Below, piece by piece: positions 46,595 through 58,455 of a stretch of 64,000 bases of DNA. This DNA is from Tupaia tana (Eukaryota > Chordata > Mammalia > Scandentia > Tupaiidae), in the NCBI GenBank assembly GCA_026018925.1, contig JAKSZU010000013.1, forward strand, positions 1,736,001 to 1,800,000, in the 5' to 3' direction. Made by a program: the position numbers and the translations under genes. The notes below the pieces were generated by a model that did not search any database, was not told the DNA's origin, and was given only the letters and a program-made list of their open reading frames with translations. Within the stretch, counting starts at the first letter, position 1; each line of letters starts with the position of its first letter.

Positions 46595-47646
46595 ACAGTT
46601 CAGTGGGTTTAGCATGATCCCAGGTGGGCTCACCATCAGCGGTCAGTTTTAAGCATGCCATCACCCCCAAAGAAACTCCTTGGCCTTCACGTGTCATCCT
46701 CATCTTCCCATTCCCTCCCTGCAGCCTGAGCGGTAATGCCTAATCTTTCTGTCTCTCCCTATTCGCTCACCCTGGGCACTTCATAGAGGCGGGCTGCAGT
46801 GTGCGACTGGCTCCTTTCACTTGCAGAATGTTTTCTAGGTCAATCCACTTGTAGATGTCAGAGCTTCATTCCTTTTTGTGGCGGAATGATATTCCATTGC
46901 AGACCAGGCCACATTCTGTTGATGTAGTCAGAAGATGGACATTTATATTTCTAGCCTTTGGCCCTCTGAATAATCTCCCGTAAGCACCCTTGTATGAGTG
47001 TCGGTGTAGGTGTGTTTTCGTCTCTTAGGGCAGCGTCTGGGTCTGGCAGAGTGTGTGTCAGTTGATGGTCTGTTGTTCGAGCACCTGCCGGACTCTTCTC
47101 CTTGGTAGCTCTATTGTTTAATTCCTGCCAGCTGTGTTTTAGGGCTCCAGTCTCTTCACACCCTCACCAGTATGTGCTGTCATCGGACTCTGTAATTCTG
47201 GCCACCCTAGTGGGTGTGAAATGGTATCTTACTGTATTCTGATTTGCATTTCTCAAAGGACTAAAGATGCTGAACATCTTCTCTGTGTTTGTGAGCCTTT
47301 GTGTGTCGTCCCTGGAGGAGTGAGTGTGCAGATCCTTTGCCCATTGTTTTGTTTGTTTGTTTTATTGTTGAGCGGTTAAAGTACTGTATACATTCTAGAT
47401 GTAAGCCTGTTAGCAGATACGCGATTTGCAAATATGCTCTCTTCTTCTGCGGGTCATGTTTTTACTTTTGTGATGGTGTCCTTTGAAGTAAAGTCTTTAA
47501 TTGGATGAAGTCTGACTTACCTGTTTTGTTGTTCTTGGTGGTAATGGTGGCGTTTATGCTTTTATTGTCATATCTAAGAGTTCTTCATCAATTCCAAGGT
47601 CATAAAGATTCATCTCCATGTTTTCTCCTAAAAGTTTTGTAGTTTT

Positions 47647-47840
47647 GGGGCCAGCAGGTGGTGTGGTGATTAAGGTGCTGGACTCCCACATGGACAACTG
47701 GTTCGAGTCTTGGATTGAGTCTTGGCAGCTTGTTTTCTCACTTTCCTTCTTTCTCTCTGTCTCTCTCGGGTGAGTGCATGTGCCCCATAGCAAATTTTAA
47801 AAATATGTCAATAAAATCAAATAAATAATTCTAAAAAATA
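47647..47840 (+). mobile_element. SINE copy inserted in L1, sense
   Basis: It begins GGGGCCAGCAGGTGGTGTGG, has box B GGTTCGAGTCT and lacks most of the long-form body. It nevertheless keeps the GTGCATGTGCCCCATAGCAA end, so it is intermediate between SINE-S and SINE-L. Confidence 0.88.
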
Positions 47841-48157
47841 GTTTTTTGGTTTTAGTGCCTACATTTATTCTTTGGTATATTTGGAGTTCATTTTTGTATA
47901 TGATATGTAAGAAATCTAACTTAATATTCTGGCATGTGGCAATCCATTTGTCCCAGTACTGTTGTATTTTTCTGCTCTTAAATGGTCTTGGCACCCTGGT
48001 CTGAATCAGGCCCATAGGTGTGTGTGCTTTCTCTGGATATGCTCAGCTCTGTTCCACGGATCTGTCTCTGCCCTATTGCCAGCGCCGCTCACACCTGATT
48101 TCTGTAAGTTCTGAAGTTCTGAAGTCAGGTCAGAGCGCAAGTCCTCCACCTTTGTCT

Positions 48158-48399
48158 TTCCTTTTTGAGTTTTGCCATTGAGTACGTGTGCTCAATAGAG
48201 AGAGACAGAGAGACATGGAGGGAAATGAGGAGTCAACCCCTGGGGGGTATGATCATCCACAGTCCCTTCTCCTCCATGCTCCTGGTATCTTGGGCATGCA
48301 CACACATGTGCCCAGTGTGAATTTCAAGCCTCCAGGTCTGAGACTTGAACTGTGGTTGCCCTTGTGGTTACTCAGTGCCGTATCCACCATGCCACCTTC
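48158..48399 (-). mobile_element. SINE-L copy inserted in L1, diverged
   Basis: Antisense copy from GAGTTTTGCCATTGAGTACG to CCACCATGCCACCTT. The last bases of the head are missing. Confidence 0.85.
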
Positions 48400-48971
48400 T
48401 TTTTACAGAGTGTTTTAGATCCATTCTGGATCCCAGCAAGTCCATGTGAATTCTATCAGCTTGTCCGTTTCTGCAAAGTGAACTGGGATTATGAAATGAC
48501 TGCTTTCAATCTATAGATCGCTTTGGGAGAACTGCTGTCTTAACAGCTGAATCTTCGGATCCGTGAACATGCCACGTGTTTTCCCATTTATGTAGACCTT
48601 TTAAAATTTCTTTCAATGATGGTTTTTACTTTCTTTCTTAGATTTATTCTTAGATGTTTTGTTCTCTCTGTTGCTCTCATACATGGGATTGTTTTCTTCG
48701 TTTCACTTCAGATTGCTTACTAGAGTACACAGACCTAATTTCTGTGTGTTGATCTTGCACCCTGCCACGTTGCTGAGCCGGCTTATTGGCCCTGATAGCT
48801 TTCTAGTTGATATTTTGGGATTTTTAAAACATATAAGATCACATCATCTGCAAGTATAGTTTTACTTCTTTCTTTCCAATCCTAGTGACTTGTATTTCTT
48901 TTTCTTGCCTAATTATTTTGGCTGAATCCTCCAGTATAATGCTGAATGGAAGTTGCAGAGTAGGAGTGATT

Positions 48972-49216
48972 TGGGCCAGGTGGTGGCATGGTGGCGAAGG
49001 TGGCTGGATCCACTCGGTCAACTGTGTGGCTCAAGTCCTCAGAAACATGCTGGCACGTGTCCGTGTGTACCCGAAATCCTGAAAGGAGGGAGAGGAAGGG
49101 GAAGGGATGGTGGTTTGGTCATCTCTCATGGGGGATACTTTCTCACTTTCTCTCCCTCTGTCTCCCTCCCTCTCTCTCTGTCTGGTGAGTCCATGCATTC
49201 TCTGGAAAATTAAAAC
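48972..49216 (+). mobile_element. SINE-L copy, sense, diverged
   Basis: The head is GGGCCAGGTGGTGGCATGGT and box B is decayed (GGCTCAAGTCC). It ends CATTCTCTGGAAAATTAAAA. Confidence 0.85.
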
Positions 49217-49497
49217 AAAAGCAGAAAACAGTGACGGGGGTCTCACCTAGTGTTCTCAGCATGCTGTGCCCAAGAAAGAGCTGCTGTTTCACGAGTGGGG
49301 CTGGTTCAGAGTGGCAGCCTCCACCCCCAGGCAGTGCCCGCCCAGGACTTAACCTGGGCCGCAGGCAGTGGAGCAGAATGAGAGTCATGGACATGCTGCT
49401 CCCCCAGTGAGAAAGACAGAGCCTGTGCTGTTGCTTGCCAGGCTCAGGATGGATTTCCTACTTCTCTGAGCTGTGAAGGTGGAGGGAGGAGTAATCT

Positions 49498-49745
49498 TGG
49501 CTCAAGCAGATGCAGGACTCCCACGTGGTCGACCGTGGTTTGAATCCCAGACCTGGTGGCTTGAAACTCACTCTGGGCCTGTGTATGTGCATGCCCAAAA
49601 TCTCAGGAGGATGGAGGAGTAGGGACTGCAGTGTGACCATCCCTCTGGGGCAGTGATTTCTCACCTTCTCTCTCTGTCTCTTTGTCTTTCTCCAGTAAGT
49701 ACACATACCTTATGGCAAAACCTTAAAAAAAAAAAAAAAAAAAAA
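49498..49745 (+). mobile_element. SINE-L copy, sense
   Basis: The head is partly lost (CTTGGCTCAAGCAGATGCAG). The remainder from GGACTCCCACGTGGTCGACC to TATGGCAAAACCTT and a 25-A tail is well preserved. Confidence 0.88.
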
Positions 49746-50214
49746 CAATAACAACAATAAAAAACAACGAGCACCACAGACTCTTGCCTTTCTTAATTGA
49801 ATTTTTATAGATTTTCTTTGATAGCTATCTCTTCATTTACTCTGCTCTTAGGACCATTTCCAGAAGCGTTGAAGAGTTGTTCTGGGAATGATTTTCACCA
49901 GTCTCATCAGCATGCCTAGACTCCTTCTCTCATCTGGCTTCTTTGTAGGCACTCCTTTTGTCTCTGGTGTTCTGCAGTTTTATGCTGTGCTGAAGTGTAG
50001 AGTTTGGAGGGTGGTTTGTCCTGCCTGGTGGTCTGTGAGCTTTCTCCTGTGGAATCATGTCTGGCATTAGGTTTGGAATATTCTCAGCCTTTTTAGTGCA
50101 GATATTTCTTCTACTCCTTTCTCTCTTTTCTTTAGATAGTCCTGTTAGGCTCACATCACACATTTTGTAATTCTACATTTTTTGGCTAGTCCCTCCTTAC
50201 CCTATCCCACCTTT

Positions 50215-50478
50215 TTTACTTTTTTTAAGAGAAAGATTTTCTGTTATAGAGTGTGTGTGCTAGCTGGAGAGACGGACAGAGAGACAGAAAGTGAGAAATC
50301 ACCCCCGGGGGTGATGGCCATTCTGCAATCCCTTCTCCTTCATTCTCCTCTCAGGATTTTGGGCATGCACACACATGCACCCGCCTTGCATTTTAAGCAG
50401 CCAGGTATGGGACTCGAACTGCAGTCGACTATGTGGGAGTCCAGCAATCTAACCATAACGTCATCTGCCGATCCCCCC
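50215..50478 (-). mobile_element. SINE-L copy with target duplication
   Basis: Antisense copy ending CGTCATCTGCCGATCCCCCC. It is flanked by ATCCCACCTTTT at 50203-50214 and 50479-50490, which is host L1 sequence. Confidence 0.93.
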
Positions 50479-50534
50479 ATCCCACCTTTTACACTTTTTT
50501 TTCTTACATTTTGGATTGGAAAGTTTCTTTAAAA

Positions 50535-50650
50535 ATGTTATTTATTTATTTATTATTTAATTTGCTTTAGGGTACTTGTGCTCACCAGACAGAGATGGGG
50601 GTGGGGGGTGGGTGGGGTGGGGAATGGGAAAGAGAGAGAGAGAGAGAGAA

Positions 50651-50693
<43 letters not shown>

Positions 50694-50740
50694 AAGCTGC
50701 CAGGTCCAGGACTCGAACTGCATATTGGTCAGTCAAAAAT
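50535..50740 (-). mobile_element. SINE-S copy with G-rich and GA-expanded middle
   Basis: The antisense short form has its middle expanded into GGGGGTGGGGGGTGGGTGGG and a GA run (50629-50691). The head is decayed after GGACTCGAACTGCATATTGG. Confidence 0.85.
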
Positions 50741-52252
50741 ATATCCATACATATCTGTGACACTTAATTTTACACTTTTGTATCTTTTAAAAGTTTTTCT
50801 CCTCCCACTCCCAATTTCCTCCCTCCTGCTCACCCTCTTCCCACACTGTCCCTAGTATCCACAGTTGCTCTCCATGCCTTTATAACCTTCTAGTCTTTAA
50901 GATTCTGCCGTAGAGTGCAGGCATTCAGTATACAAGTGGGGACATACAGTGCTTCTCTTTCATAGTCTGACTTACTTCACTCAGCATTAAATATTCCATA
51001 TTCATTCATTCACTTTCTATCAAATGCCAGGGTCTCATTGTTTTTTTATGTCTGAGTAGTATTCCATGTCAATACATTCATCTGTTCTTGGACATTTGGA
51101 TAGATTCCATGTCTTAGCAATTGTGAATAATGTTGCAATAAACATGTTTGTATAAGTGTTTTTCTGACTGAAGTGTATTCCTATCCTTTGGGTAGATACC
51201 TGGGAGTGGAATTGTTTATCTTCTCAAAGATCCTTTTGATTTCATTTATTTTCTGTATTATTTATTTATTCTCTATTTCATTTATTTTTGCTTTAATCTT
51301 TATTACCTTCTTTTTCATGGTATTTTGGGTTTTGTTTTTGTTTTTCCAGTTTCCTGAGATGTGTTGTTAGGTTGTCTATTTGCCACCTACTTTTTACTTG
51401 TGAGTAATAGTTGCTATGAACTTCCCACTTATGACTGCTTTTGTTGTATCCCATAGGTTATGAAAACTTGTGTGCTCCTTATTATTGGTTTCAATATATC
51501 TTTTGATTTCAGTCTTAATTTCTGTAGTTGTTGTGAAGTCATTCAGGAGTAGATTGTTTAGTTCCATGTGTTTGTATTTTCAAGTTTTTTTTTTTTTTTT
51601 TTTCCTGGAGTTCATTTCAAGTTTAATTCCACTGTGGTTGGTGAAGATGCTGGATATAGTTTCTATACCTTTGAATTTGAAAAGGCTTATTTTGTGCCCT
51701 ATCTTGTGGTCAGTCTTCAAAAATGTTCCATGCGGAGGTGAGAAAACTATGGTTTTGTGGTTGGAAAGTTCTATAGATGTCAAGCTCATTCAGTTTATGG
51801 TATCATTTAGACCCTGTATCTCTTTGCTCATTTTTTGTCTAGATGATCTGTCCAGAGGAGTCAGTGGGGTATCGAGATTTCCAATGATTAATGTGCTGCA
51901 GTCTGTTCTTCCCTATTTAGATCTAGCAGTCTTTCTTTCACATATTTGGGTGCTCCCAAGTTGGGTGCATAGGTATTTTTAAGTATTCTATGTCCTTGGT
52001 GAATTAGCCCTTGCAGTACTATATAATGTCCTTCTCTGTCTCTTCTGACAGTTTTTGTCTTAAAGTTTATTGTGTCTGATATCAGTATTGCAACTTCAGC
52101 CTTTTTTGATGTTCATTTGCTTGTAATAGTTTTATCTAGCCCTTCACTTTCAGTCTTTGTTAATGTTTATCCAGGAGCACATTTCTTGTAGGCAGCATAT
52201 AGAGGGCTTCTCTCTCTCTCTTTTTAATCCATTCAGCCAGTCTGTATCTTTT

Positions 52253-52924
52253 TTCATTGAAGTGTTAGAAATTTTATTAAAATTAGCATTCCATGAAGTC
52301 ATCTCATACAAATCGAACTACAGAAATGTCCAGGCATACAAACTATCATCTGTGTTGGTGTGCCATCTTTCTTTTCCAAATGTCAAAAATGTACTTGTTT
52401 TAATAATACAAAAAGTCTTTAGAAAGTCATCTACTTACTGTCCATTTGTGTTGGATAAGAAACCAGCTTCATTTATTCTAAGGAATCCACGTTTAAAGAA
52501 CCCTGCCTTGGCTGTATATTATCACAGCACTCTTGCATTAATCCATTTTCCTTAATTCCCCATAGTATACTGCCATCTTGATTTCTCAGGGGTAGGGTCC
52601 ATTTGAGTTTCTTCAAGCTGACTGGGTATAAGTGCCAGGCACAGAGATTCACATTTTTGCTATATAAAATACAGGCTTCCCAAAGGCTCCTTTGATACTG
52701 AAGGATAAAACTCCCATGTCTGTCTTCAAAATGACATATCTTGGGCCAGCAGGTGGCGTGGTGGCTAAAGGCACTGGATTCCCACATGGCCAACCGTGGC
52801 TCAAATCCCAGATATGGCAGCTTGCTTTCTCGCTTTCTCTCTGTCTCTGGTCAAATTAAATAATAACAATAATGAGAAGAAGAAGAAGAAGAAGAAGAAG
52901 AAGAAGAAGAAGAAGAAGAAGAAG

Positions 52925-52956
<32 letters not shown>

Positions 52957-53385
52957 ATGGAATTAAATAAATAAATAATTCTTTAAAAAAAAATACCCAA
53001 ATGACATATGTCAACTATAAAAGGCTGTTGTATTTGTTTGGAACCATCAGCAACCAAATTAATTTTAATCTTGTAAATTACCAGGTCCAAGTGTGGCCTC
53101 TGGCCCTTCCAGGTCACCCGAACCGAGTCCCGGGCCGGACGGACTGTCTGAGCCTTCCACCTGCCCAGGGTTGAGCCGCTGAGGCCCAGAAGCCTCCGCG
53201 CCAGGTACTACAGTGGCGATTTCCACATCTCGGGCCCAGGTGTGGGTTCCCGGCCCAGTGTGCAGCCCACCTCACCCCAGCTGCTGCTGCCCCACTCCCA
53301 CTAGCCTCTAAGCCGCCTGACCACAGCTCTCTGCCACCAGGAGGGCCCCAACGCCAGACAGCTCCGGGTGCTACTGCCTCTCCCC
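52253..53385 (-). pseudogene. Processed retrocopy of an unidentified mRNA
   Basis: This block is absent from the surrounding L1, which reads up to 52252 and resumes at 53386. In the - strand direction it has a GC-rich 5' part, AATAAA (complement of 52273-52278) about 20 nt before the end, and a short A run. It is flanked by AAAAGACACAGACT and AAAAGATACAGACT (complement of 53386-53399 and 52239-52252) at a TT/AAAA site. These are the marks of L1-driven reinsertion of a polyadenylated transcript. In the - direction an ATG near 53196 opens a frame that stops at codon 7 (TAG) but otherwise stays open for about 160 codons, across the SINE at 52740-52998 once that and its duplication are discounted. 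It then ends at TAA near 52470. The start M-W-K-S-P-L followed by R-R-L-L-G-L-S-G resembles a mitochondrial presequence, but that is a guess. I do not recognise the parent gene. Confidence 0.8.
52740..52998 (+). mobile_element. SINE-S copy with AAG/AAC repeat tail, inside the retrocopy
   Basis: The sense head is GGGCCAGCAGGTGGCGTGGT. Its tail has grown into an AAG run (52877-52924) and an AAC run (52925-52956). AAATGACATAT is duplicated at 52729-52739 and 52999-53009, so the SINE is younger than the retrocopy. Confidence 0.94.
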
Positions 53386-54071
53386 AGTCTGTGTCTTTTA
53401 ATTGGAAAATTTAATCCATTAACATTCAATGTTATTACTGATATTTGCAGACTTAGCCCTGCCATTTTGTTAGTCATTTTATTGATTGATTTTTGTTCTT
53501 CTATTTCTGTTTGTCTCTCTTTAGTTTTCCTGATATAATATTCCCTTAAGTACATCTTGAAGAACTGGTCTAGTGTTGGTGAATTCTTTTTTTCAATCTG
53601 AGAACAATTTTGTTTGTTCTTCCCATATGAAGGAAAAGTGTTCCTGGGTATAGTATTCTTGATTGAAACTCTTTTTCTTATAGTGTTTTGCTGTATCTTC
53701 CCATTCCTTCCTTGTTTGTATTATTTCAGTTGAGAGGTCTGGTGGTAGCCTGTGGGGATAACCTTTGTAATTAACATGCTATTTCTCTCTTGCCGTTTTT
53801 GGAATCTTGTCTGTCTTTGATTTTGACCAATCAAATTATTATATGCTGTGGAGAGGATCTTCTTTGATCGATTCAATTTGGAGTCCTTTGTATTTCTTGA
53901 GTCTGGATATTTGAATGTGTCTCTAGGTTTAGAAAGTTTTCTGCAAGTATTTCATGGAATAGATTTTCTATGCCCTTATTAGGTTCTTTATTTTCTAGCA
54001 TACCAGTGATTCCAGTATTGGGCATTTAATGGTGTCTAGTATTTTTCGTATGTTATCCTCTTTTTCAAAAT

Positions 54072-54338
54072 TTTTTTTTTTTTTTGGAGAGGTTTTCGCC
54101 ATAGGGCGCGTGCGCTCGCCAGACAGACAGAGAGAGACATAGAGACAGAAAGCAAGAAATCACCCCCCAGGGGGGATGGTCACGCTGCAATCCCTTCTCC
54201 TCCATTCTCCTCTCGGGATCTTGGGCACACACGCACATGCGCCCGACGTGAGTTTTAAGCCACTGGGCCCGGGACGCGAACCGTGGTCGACTACGTGGGA
54301 GTCCAGTGACATAGCCATTACACTAACTACTGGTTCCC
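54072..54338 (-). mobile_element. SINE-L copy inserted in L1
   Basis: Near-consensus antisense copy ending CTAACTACTGGTTCCC. The T-rich flanks (CAAAATTTTTTT and CAAAGTTTTTTA) are probably the target. Confidence 0.93.
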
Positions 54339-54344
54339 AAAGTT

Positions 54345-54620
54345 TTTTATTTTTGTTTTTTTTGAGAGGTTTTTGCAATAGGGTATGTGCACTCACCAGA
54401 AAGCCAGAAAGCCAGAGAGAGACAGAGAGACAGAAAGCAAGAAATCACTCCCCCCGGGGGGATGGCCACGCCGCAATCCCTTCTTCTCCATTCTCCTCTC
54501 AGGATCTTGGGCACGCACACACACGTGCCTGACATGAGTTTAAGCCACTGGGTCCAGAACTCCAAGTGCGGTTGACTACGTGGGAGTCTAGTGACATAGC
54601 CATTATGCCAGCTGCTGGTC
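54345..54620 (-). mobile_element. SINE-L copy, adjacent to the previous one
   Basis: Antisense copy with a duplicated AGAAAGCC in its CT-rich part, ending CAGCTGCTGGTCTCT. The flank CAAAGTTTTTTA is repeated on its right side (54623). Confidence 0.92.
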
Positions 54621-55921
54621 TCTTCAAAGTTTTTTAAAAATTCTTTTTGTTGTTTTTATCTAACTCTGAGGTTTTGTCTTCTAGATCAGAGATTCGATCT
54701 TCTACATGATCTAATCTGCTATTAATACTTTTGAGGGAGGTTTTGATTTCCTGCATTAGTCTTCATCTCTAGAAGTTCTGTTTGATTCTTTCTATGTTGT
54801 CTGTCTCCTCCTTAAAGTTATAGAAGGACTTTCTCACCTCCTGGAGTTGGTTGTGTGTTTTCTGTTGCATCTCATTTAGTTTTGTCACTATGAATATTCT
54901 GAATTATTTTTTTGACATTTCTGCAAATTCTAGTGTGATGTCTGTAGATGATGAGGAGTTGTTCTCTCCCCTTGAGGGAGAGATATTTCCTTATTTTCTC
55001 ATAGATCCTTTGCTTCCGTGCTGGTTTTTGGTCATCTAATGAATTATCCACTTCTTGCTAATTTTTTGGAGTTGGTTCTGCTGTATCAAGGGGGAAAAGA
55101 GCTCTATTTCTCAGGTGTGTTATTGGGAGAGGGCCCCATCTTCCAATGAGAGAAAGGTGTATGTAGCCAGCCTTATGAATTGGCTCCTTTCCCAGTCTCT
55201 CAGGAGCAGGTGCAACTGGGGCTGAGCTGGAGCGATTCAACTGAGGGAGGAAGTAGAAGTCAGGAAACTGTGAAATCTCAAAGTATACCCTGGCCAGCAA
55301 AAGACAGTACCAAGCAGTCTGAGATGCATGGTCCTCTGCACTCATGTCTCTTGCTTCTGCTGCAACATAGGAGCTTATGGCTGAAGGGCCCGGGTTCAGG
55401 GAGTAGGGTCCGAAACACACCTAGGCAGACAGAAGTCCACAGCAAGAAGTCGAAGGTGCGTGTCCTTCCGCGCTTACTCTCTCTTGCTGCTGCTGGCTCC
55501 CGAGCCATGGGGGCTCATGGCAGAGGAGTGTGGAGGTGGGGGAGAGGGTCCCTTCCACTCATTCTTACGTGTATTCTGCTTCTTCTATTCGTGCATCTGA
55601 GGTATCCATCATGCTTATTTTACATTTCCTATCTGATAATGCCATACTCTGTGCTATATTTGAGTCTGGTTCTGATGCTTGCTCTATCTCATTAAGGCTT
55701 ACTTGCCCTTTCTCATGCCTTGTAATTTTTTTGTTGAAAACTAGACGTGATGTATGGGGTAAAACTGAGGTAGCTGGACTTTCAGGGTGAGGTTTTATGT
55801 TACTCTGGCCAAGAGCTCCACCGTGTTAAATGTGATGTAGCTCCAGGTGCCCGAGACTTCGTTTTCTAGCTCTTTTTGATTTTTTCCTGTTTTCTTTGGG
55901 TTTCCCTGAGAATTCCTTATT

Positions 55922-56096
55922 TTTTTAAGAATTATTTTTATTTAACCTTATTTATTTATTTTAATTTGTCCAGATAGGGACAGAGTGAGACAGAAAGAGA
56001 GGGAAAGTGAGAAAGCAAGCGGCGAGGTCCGGGACTTAAACCGCAGTGTCATGTGAGAGTCCAGTGCCCTTAACCACCACACCACCGGTCAGCCCC
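55922..56096 (-). mobile_element. SINE-S copy with 14-bp perfect target duplication
   Basis: Short antisense form flanked by GAGAATTCCTTATT at 55908-55921 and 56097-56110. The head end is ACCACACCACCGGTCAGCCCC. Confidence 0.94.
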
Positions 56097-56599
56097 GAGA
56101 ATTCCTTATTACACAGAGCCTGTGCCTTGCAGGTTTCTCAGTTATAATCAGCTGTTACTGTACCGATGTACGTGGCAGGTTTCCTGGCCAGGAAGTGACA
56201 CTATCACTTCGTGATTCAACCTCTGTTTCGCCTTTGGCCAAGGTATCTGGACTATGACTTTCACATGCACTTCTTAGTCTCCTCCTCCCTTTTTCTCTCC
56301 TTACTTGTGGGAGGAAGGCTAGAGGGGGCTAGAGTTGGCCAGTCCGTTTCCCATCAGATAAGGGGTTGGTAAAAGAGCTTCCCTTGAGCGGAGACTTGTT
56401 AGGCAGAAAACAGTGTCTACCTAAAACAGGTTCCTTTCCCTGCCCCTGCCTGCGTCAGAGGGGATACTGACTGTGAGGACCTAGTGGCGTTCTTGGAGGT
56501 AAAACTCTGTAAAAGTATGGGGAGCCGGTAAGACTGGCATTTCTCGTTTTTAAGCTGGCCTGCACTCAGCGTTTAGCTGTTTGTCAGCAGTTAGCAGCT

Positions 56600-57306
56600 A
56601 AGTGTGCCTCCAGCAGCTTCTGCTTCCGGCGAGGCAATCTTGGATGTGGTTTTCTATTCTTTCCTATCTCCCCAGATTTGGGGATCATTGTTTGCCCCAT
56701 GACCCCAGTTCTCTGATGAGACTCAGAAAACTTGTTGCTGTGCTTCGTTCTTGTTGTGAGAATTGGAATGACAGCGTCCAAACTCTTTACATGTTGGGGT
56801 TGGAACCGGAGGTCCAGTTCCACACTGCTTTACTGCTCGCATTGATTGGGGCTGGAAAGGTCCTTTGCATATTCTGGGTACCTAGACATTTCCTCTTGAT
56901 GTGTGAGCTGTCTTTTTACTTTCTTGGTAGTGTCTTTGAAGCACAAAATCTGTACGTTTTGATGAAGTCTAGCTTATCATTTTTTTCTTTTGTTGCTTGT
57001 CTTTCAGCGTCACAGCTAAGAAATCATTGCTTAATCCAAGACCACAGACTTACTCCTTTGTTTTCTTCAAAAGTTTTATAGTTGAAGCCTTTACACTTAG
57101 GTCTTTGATTCATTTGTGTTGATTGCTGTGTATTGTGTGCAGGGGCCGGCCAGGTTTTTGCACGTGGATGTTGAGTGCCACTTATTGAGCACACTCTCTG
57201 TTCCCCGCTGAGCTACCTTGGTACCGTCGTTGAGAAGCTGTGACCACAGATGTAGGGATTTACTTCTGCGTGTTCAGTTCTGTTCCAGTGCTCTATACAT
57301 CTTTTT
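56600..57306 (-). mobile_element. LINE-1 3' fragment, antisense
   Basis: In complement this is an L1 3' end with the end of ORF2. + strand landmarks are TCTTTACATGTTGGGGTTGG at 56784, AGTGTCTTTGAAGCACAAAA at 56929 and CTAAGAAATCATTGCTTAAT at 57017. It is a separate insertion from the long L1 to its left. Confidence 0.82.
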
Positions 57307-57485
57307 TTAAAAAATTGTTTCTTTAATTTTATTAATCCATTCATTTACTTTAATTTGACCAGAGAGAGATACACACAGGAGAGAGAAGGGAAGTGAGGAA
57401 GCAAGCCACCAGATCTGGGACTTGAACCATGGTCGGCCATGTAGGAGTGTCCAGCGCCTTAACAACCATGCCACCTGCTGGTCCC
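57307..57485 (-). mobile_element. SINE-S copy with target duplication
   Basis: Short antisense form ending CCACCTGCTGGTCCC. CTATACATCTTTTT is duplicated at 57293-57306 and 57486-57499, in the L1. Confidence 0.94.
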
Positions 57486-57499
57486 CTATACATCTTTTT

Positions 57500-57746
57500 A
57501 TTTTAATTGTTTGTTTGCTGTAGGGCATGTGCGCTTGCTGGAGAGAGACAGACAGGGAGAGGGAAAGTGAAAAATCACCCCTGGGGTATGGCCATGCAAT
57601 CCCTTCTCCATTCTTCTCTTGAGATTTTGGGCACACTCACATGTGCCTAGCCTAATGTGTTTTTCAAACTACCAGGTCCAGGACTCGAATCATGCAGCTG
57701 GCCGTGGGAGATCCAGCTGCCTTAACTGCCACACACTGGCTGGCCT
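57500..57746 (-). mobile_element. SINE-L copy, diverged
   Basis: Antisense copy with GCTGTAGGGCATGTGCGCTT and a decayed head (CCACACACTGGCTGGCCT). Confidence 0.85.
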
Positions 57747-58158
57747 TCTGTTCTGTTCTTTTCTCTTCTTTTCTTTTCTTCTACTTTACTTTGCTTTACT
57801 TTTCCCTCTCCTCTCCTCTCCCCTCCTCCCCTCCTCCCCTCCTCCTCTCCTCCCCTCCCTTTTTCCCCCATCCCCTCCCCTCCCCTCCCCTCTCCTCCCC
57901 TCTCCTCCCCTCTCCTCCCCTCTCCTCCCCTCCTCTCCTCCTCCCCTCCTCCCCTCCTCCTCTCCCCTCCCCTCCCCTCCCTTTTCCCCCATCCCCTCCC
58001 CTCCCCTCCCCTCTCCTCCCCTCTCCTCTCTTCTCCTCTCCTCTCCTCCCCTCCTCCCCTCCTCCCCTCCCCTCCCCTCCCCTCCCTTTCCCCCCATCCC
58101 CTCCCCTCCCCTCCCCTCTCCTCCCCTCTCCTCTCTTCTCCTCTCCTCTCTTCTACTT
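57747..58158. repeat. Long pyrimidine tract with internal periodicity
   Basis: About 410 bp of C and T (on the + strand), mainly CCCCTCCCCT and CTCCTCTCCT. A landmark of the type CCCTTTTTCCCCCATCCCCT recurs at about 57858, 57977 and 58086, giving a period of about 110-120 bp. It adjoins the T-rich end of an antisense SINE-L (58159), so it probably grew from that element's tail. Such mirror-like pyrimidine runs can form triplex DNA (inference). Confidence 0.93.
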
Positions 58159-58399
58159 TCTTCTTTTCACTTGCCAGAAGGCACATGTGCTCACCAGGAC
58201 AGAGGAGAGATAGAGGGGAAGCGAGAAAGTACCTCCCCCACCCCATGGCCACACCACAATCCCGTCTCCTCCATCTCTTTCTCCGTTGAGGATTTTGGGC
58301 ACGCACACGCATGCACCTGGTGTGTTTCTCAAGCCACTGTGTCCGGCACTTAGCCACATGGGACCTAACCACCTAACTTCCAGGCTATGGACTGGTCCC
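58159..58399 (-). mobile_element. SINE-L copy next to the pyrimidine tract
   Basis: Antisense copy starting TTCACTTGCCAGAAGGCACA and ending GGCTATGGACTGGTCCC. It is diverged in the head. Confidence 0.85.
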
Positions 58400-58455
58400 A
58401 CCTGTCTTTTCATATGCCAGTATGCAGTCTTGGTTATTGTCACTTAGTATTGAAT

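Larger units (their letters stand above)
46595..50530 (-). mobile_element. LINE-1 remnants, antisense, with several SINE insertions
   Basis: In complement, 46595-48971 runs from the L1 3' region into the RT part of ORF2. + strand landmarks are CATCACCCCCAAAGAAACTC at 46660, CCACCCTAGTGGGTGTGAAA near 47202 and AGATCACATCATCTGCAAGT near 48836. The part 49760-50214 plus 50479-50530 matches the ORF1-proximal side (TTTCTCCTGTGGAATCATGT at 50040). 49217-49497 is of unknown origin. A frame on the - strand (49021-48839) keeps an L1 ORF2 remnant. Whether both parts are one insertion is not clear. Confidence 0.8.
50745..56560 (-). mobile_element. Long antisense LINE-1, interrupted
   Basis: In complement the order is 3' region (50745-51230), ORF2 with a deletion near 51230 that removes much of the reverse-transcriptase part, ORF2 5' part (51230-52252 and 53400-54070), then ORF1 and the 5' region (54621-55921 and 56097-56560). 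+ strand landmarks include GGGTAGATACCTGGGAGTGG (51189), CAGTCTGTGTCTTTTAATTG (53385-53404) and TGTTGAAAACTAGACGTGAT (55732). It hosts a processed retrocopy and four SINEs and has no intact frame. Confidence 0.85.
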
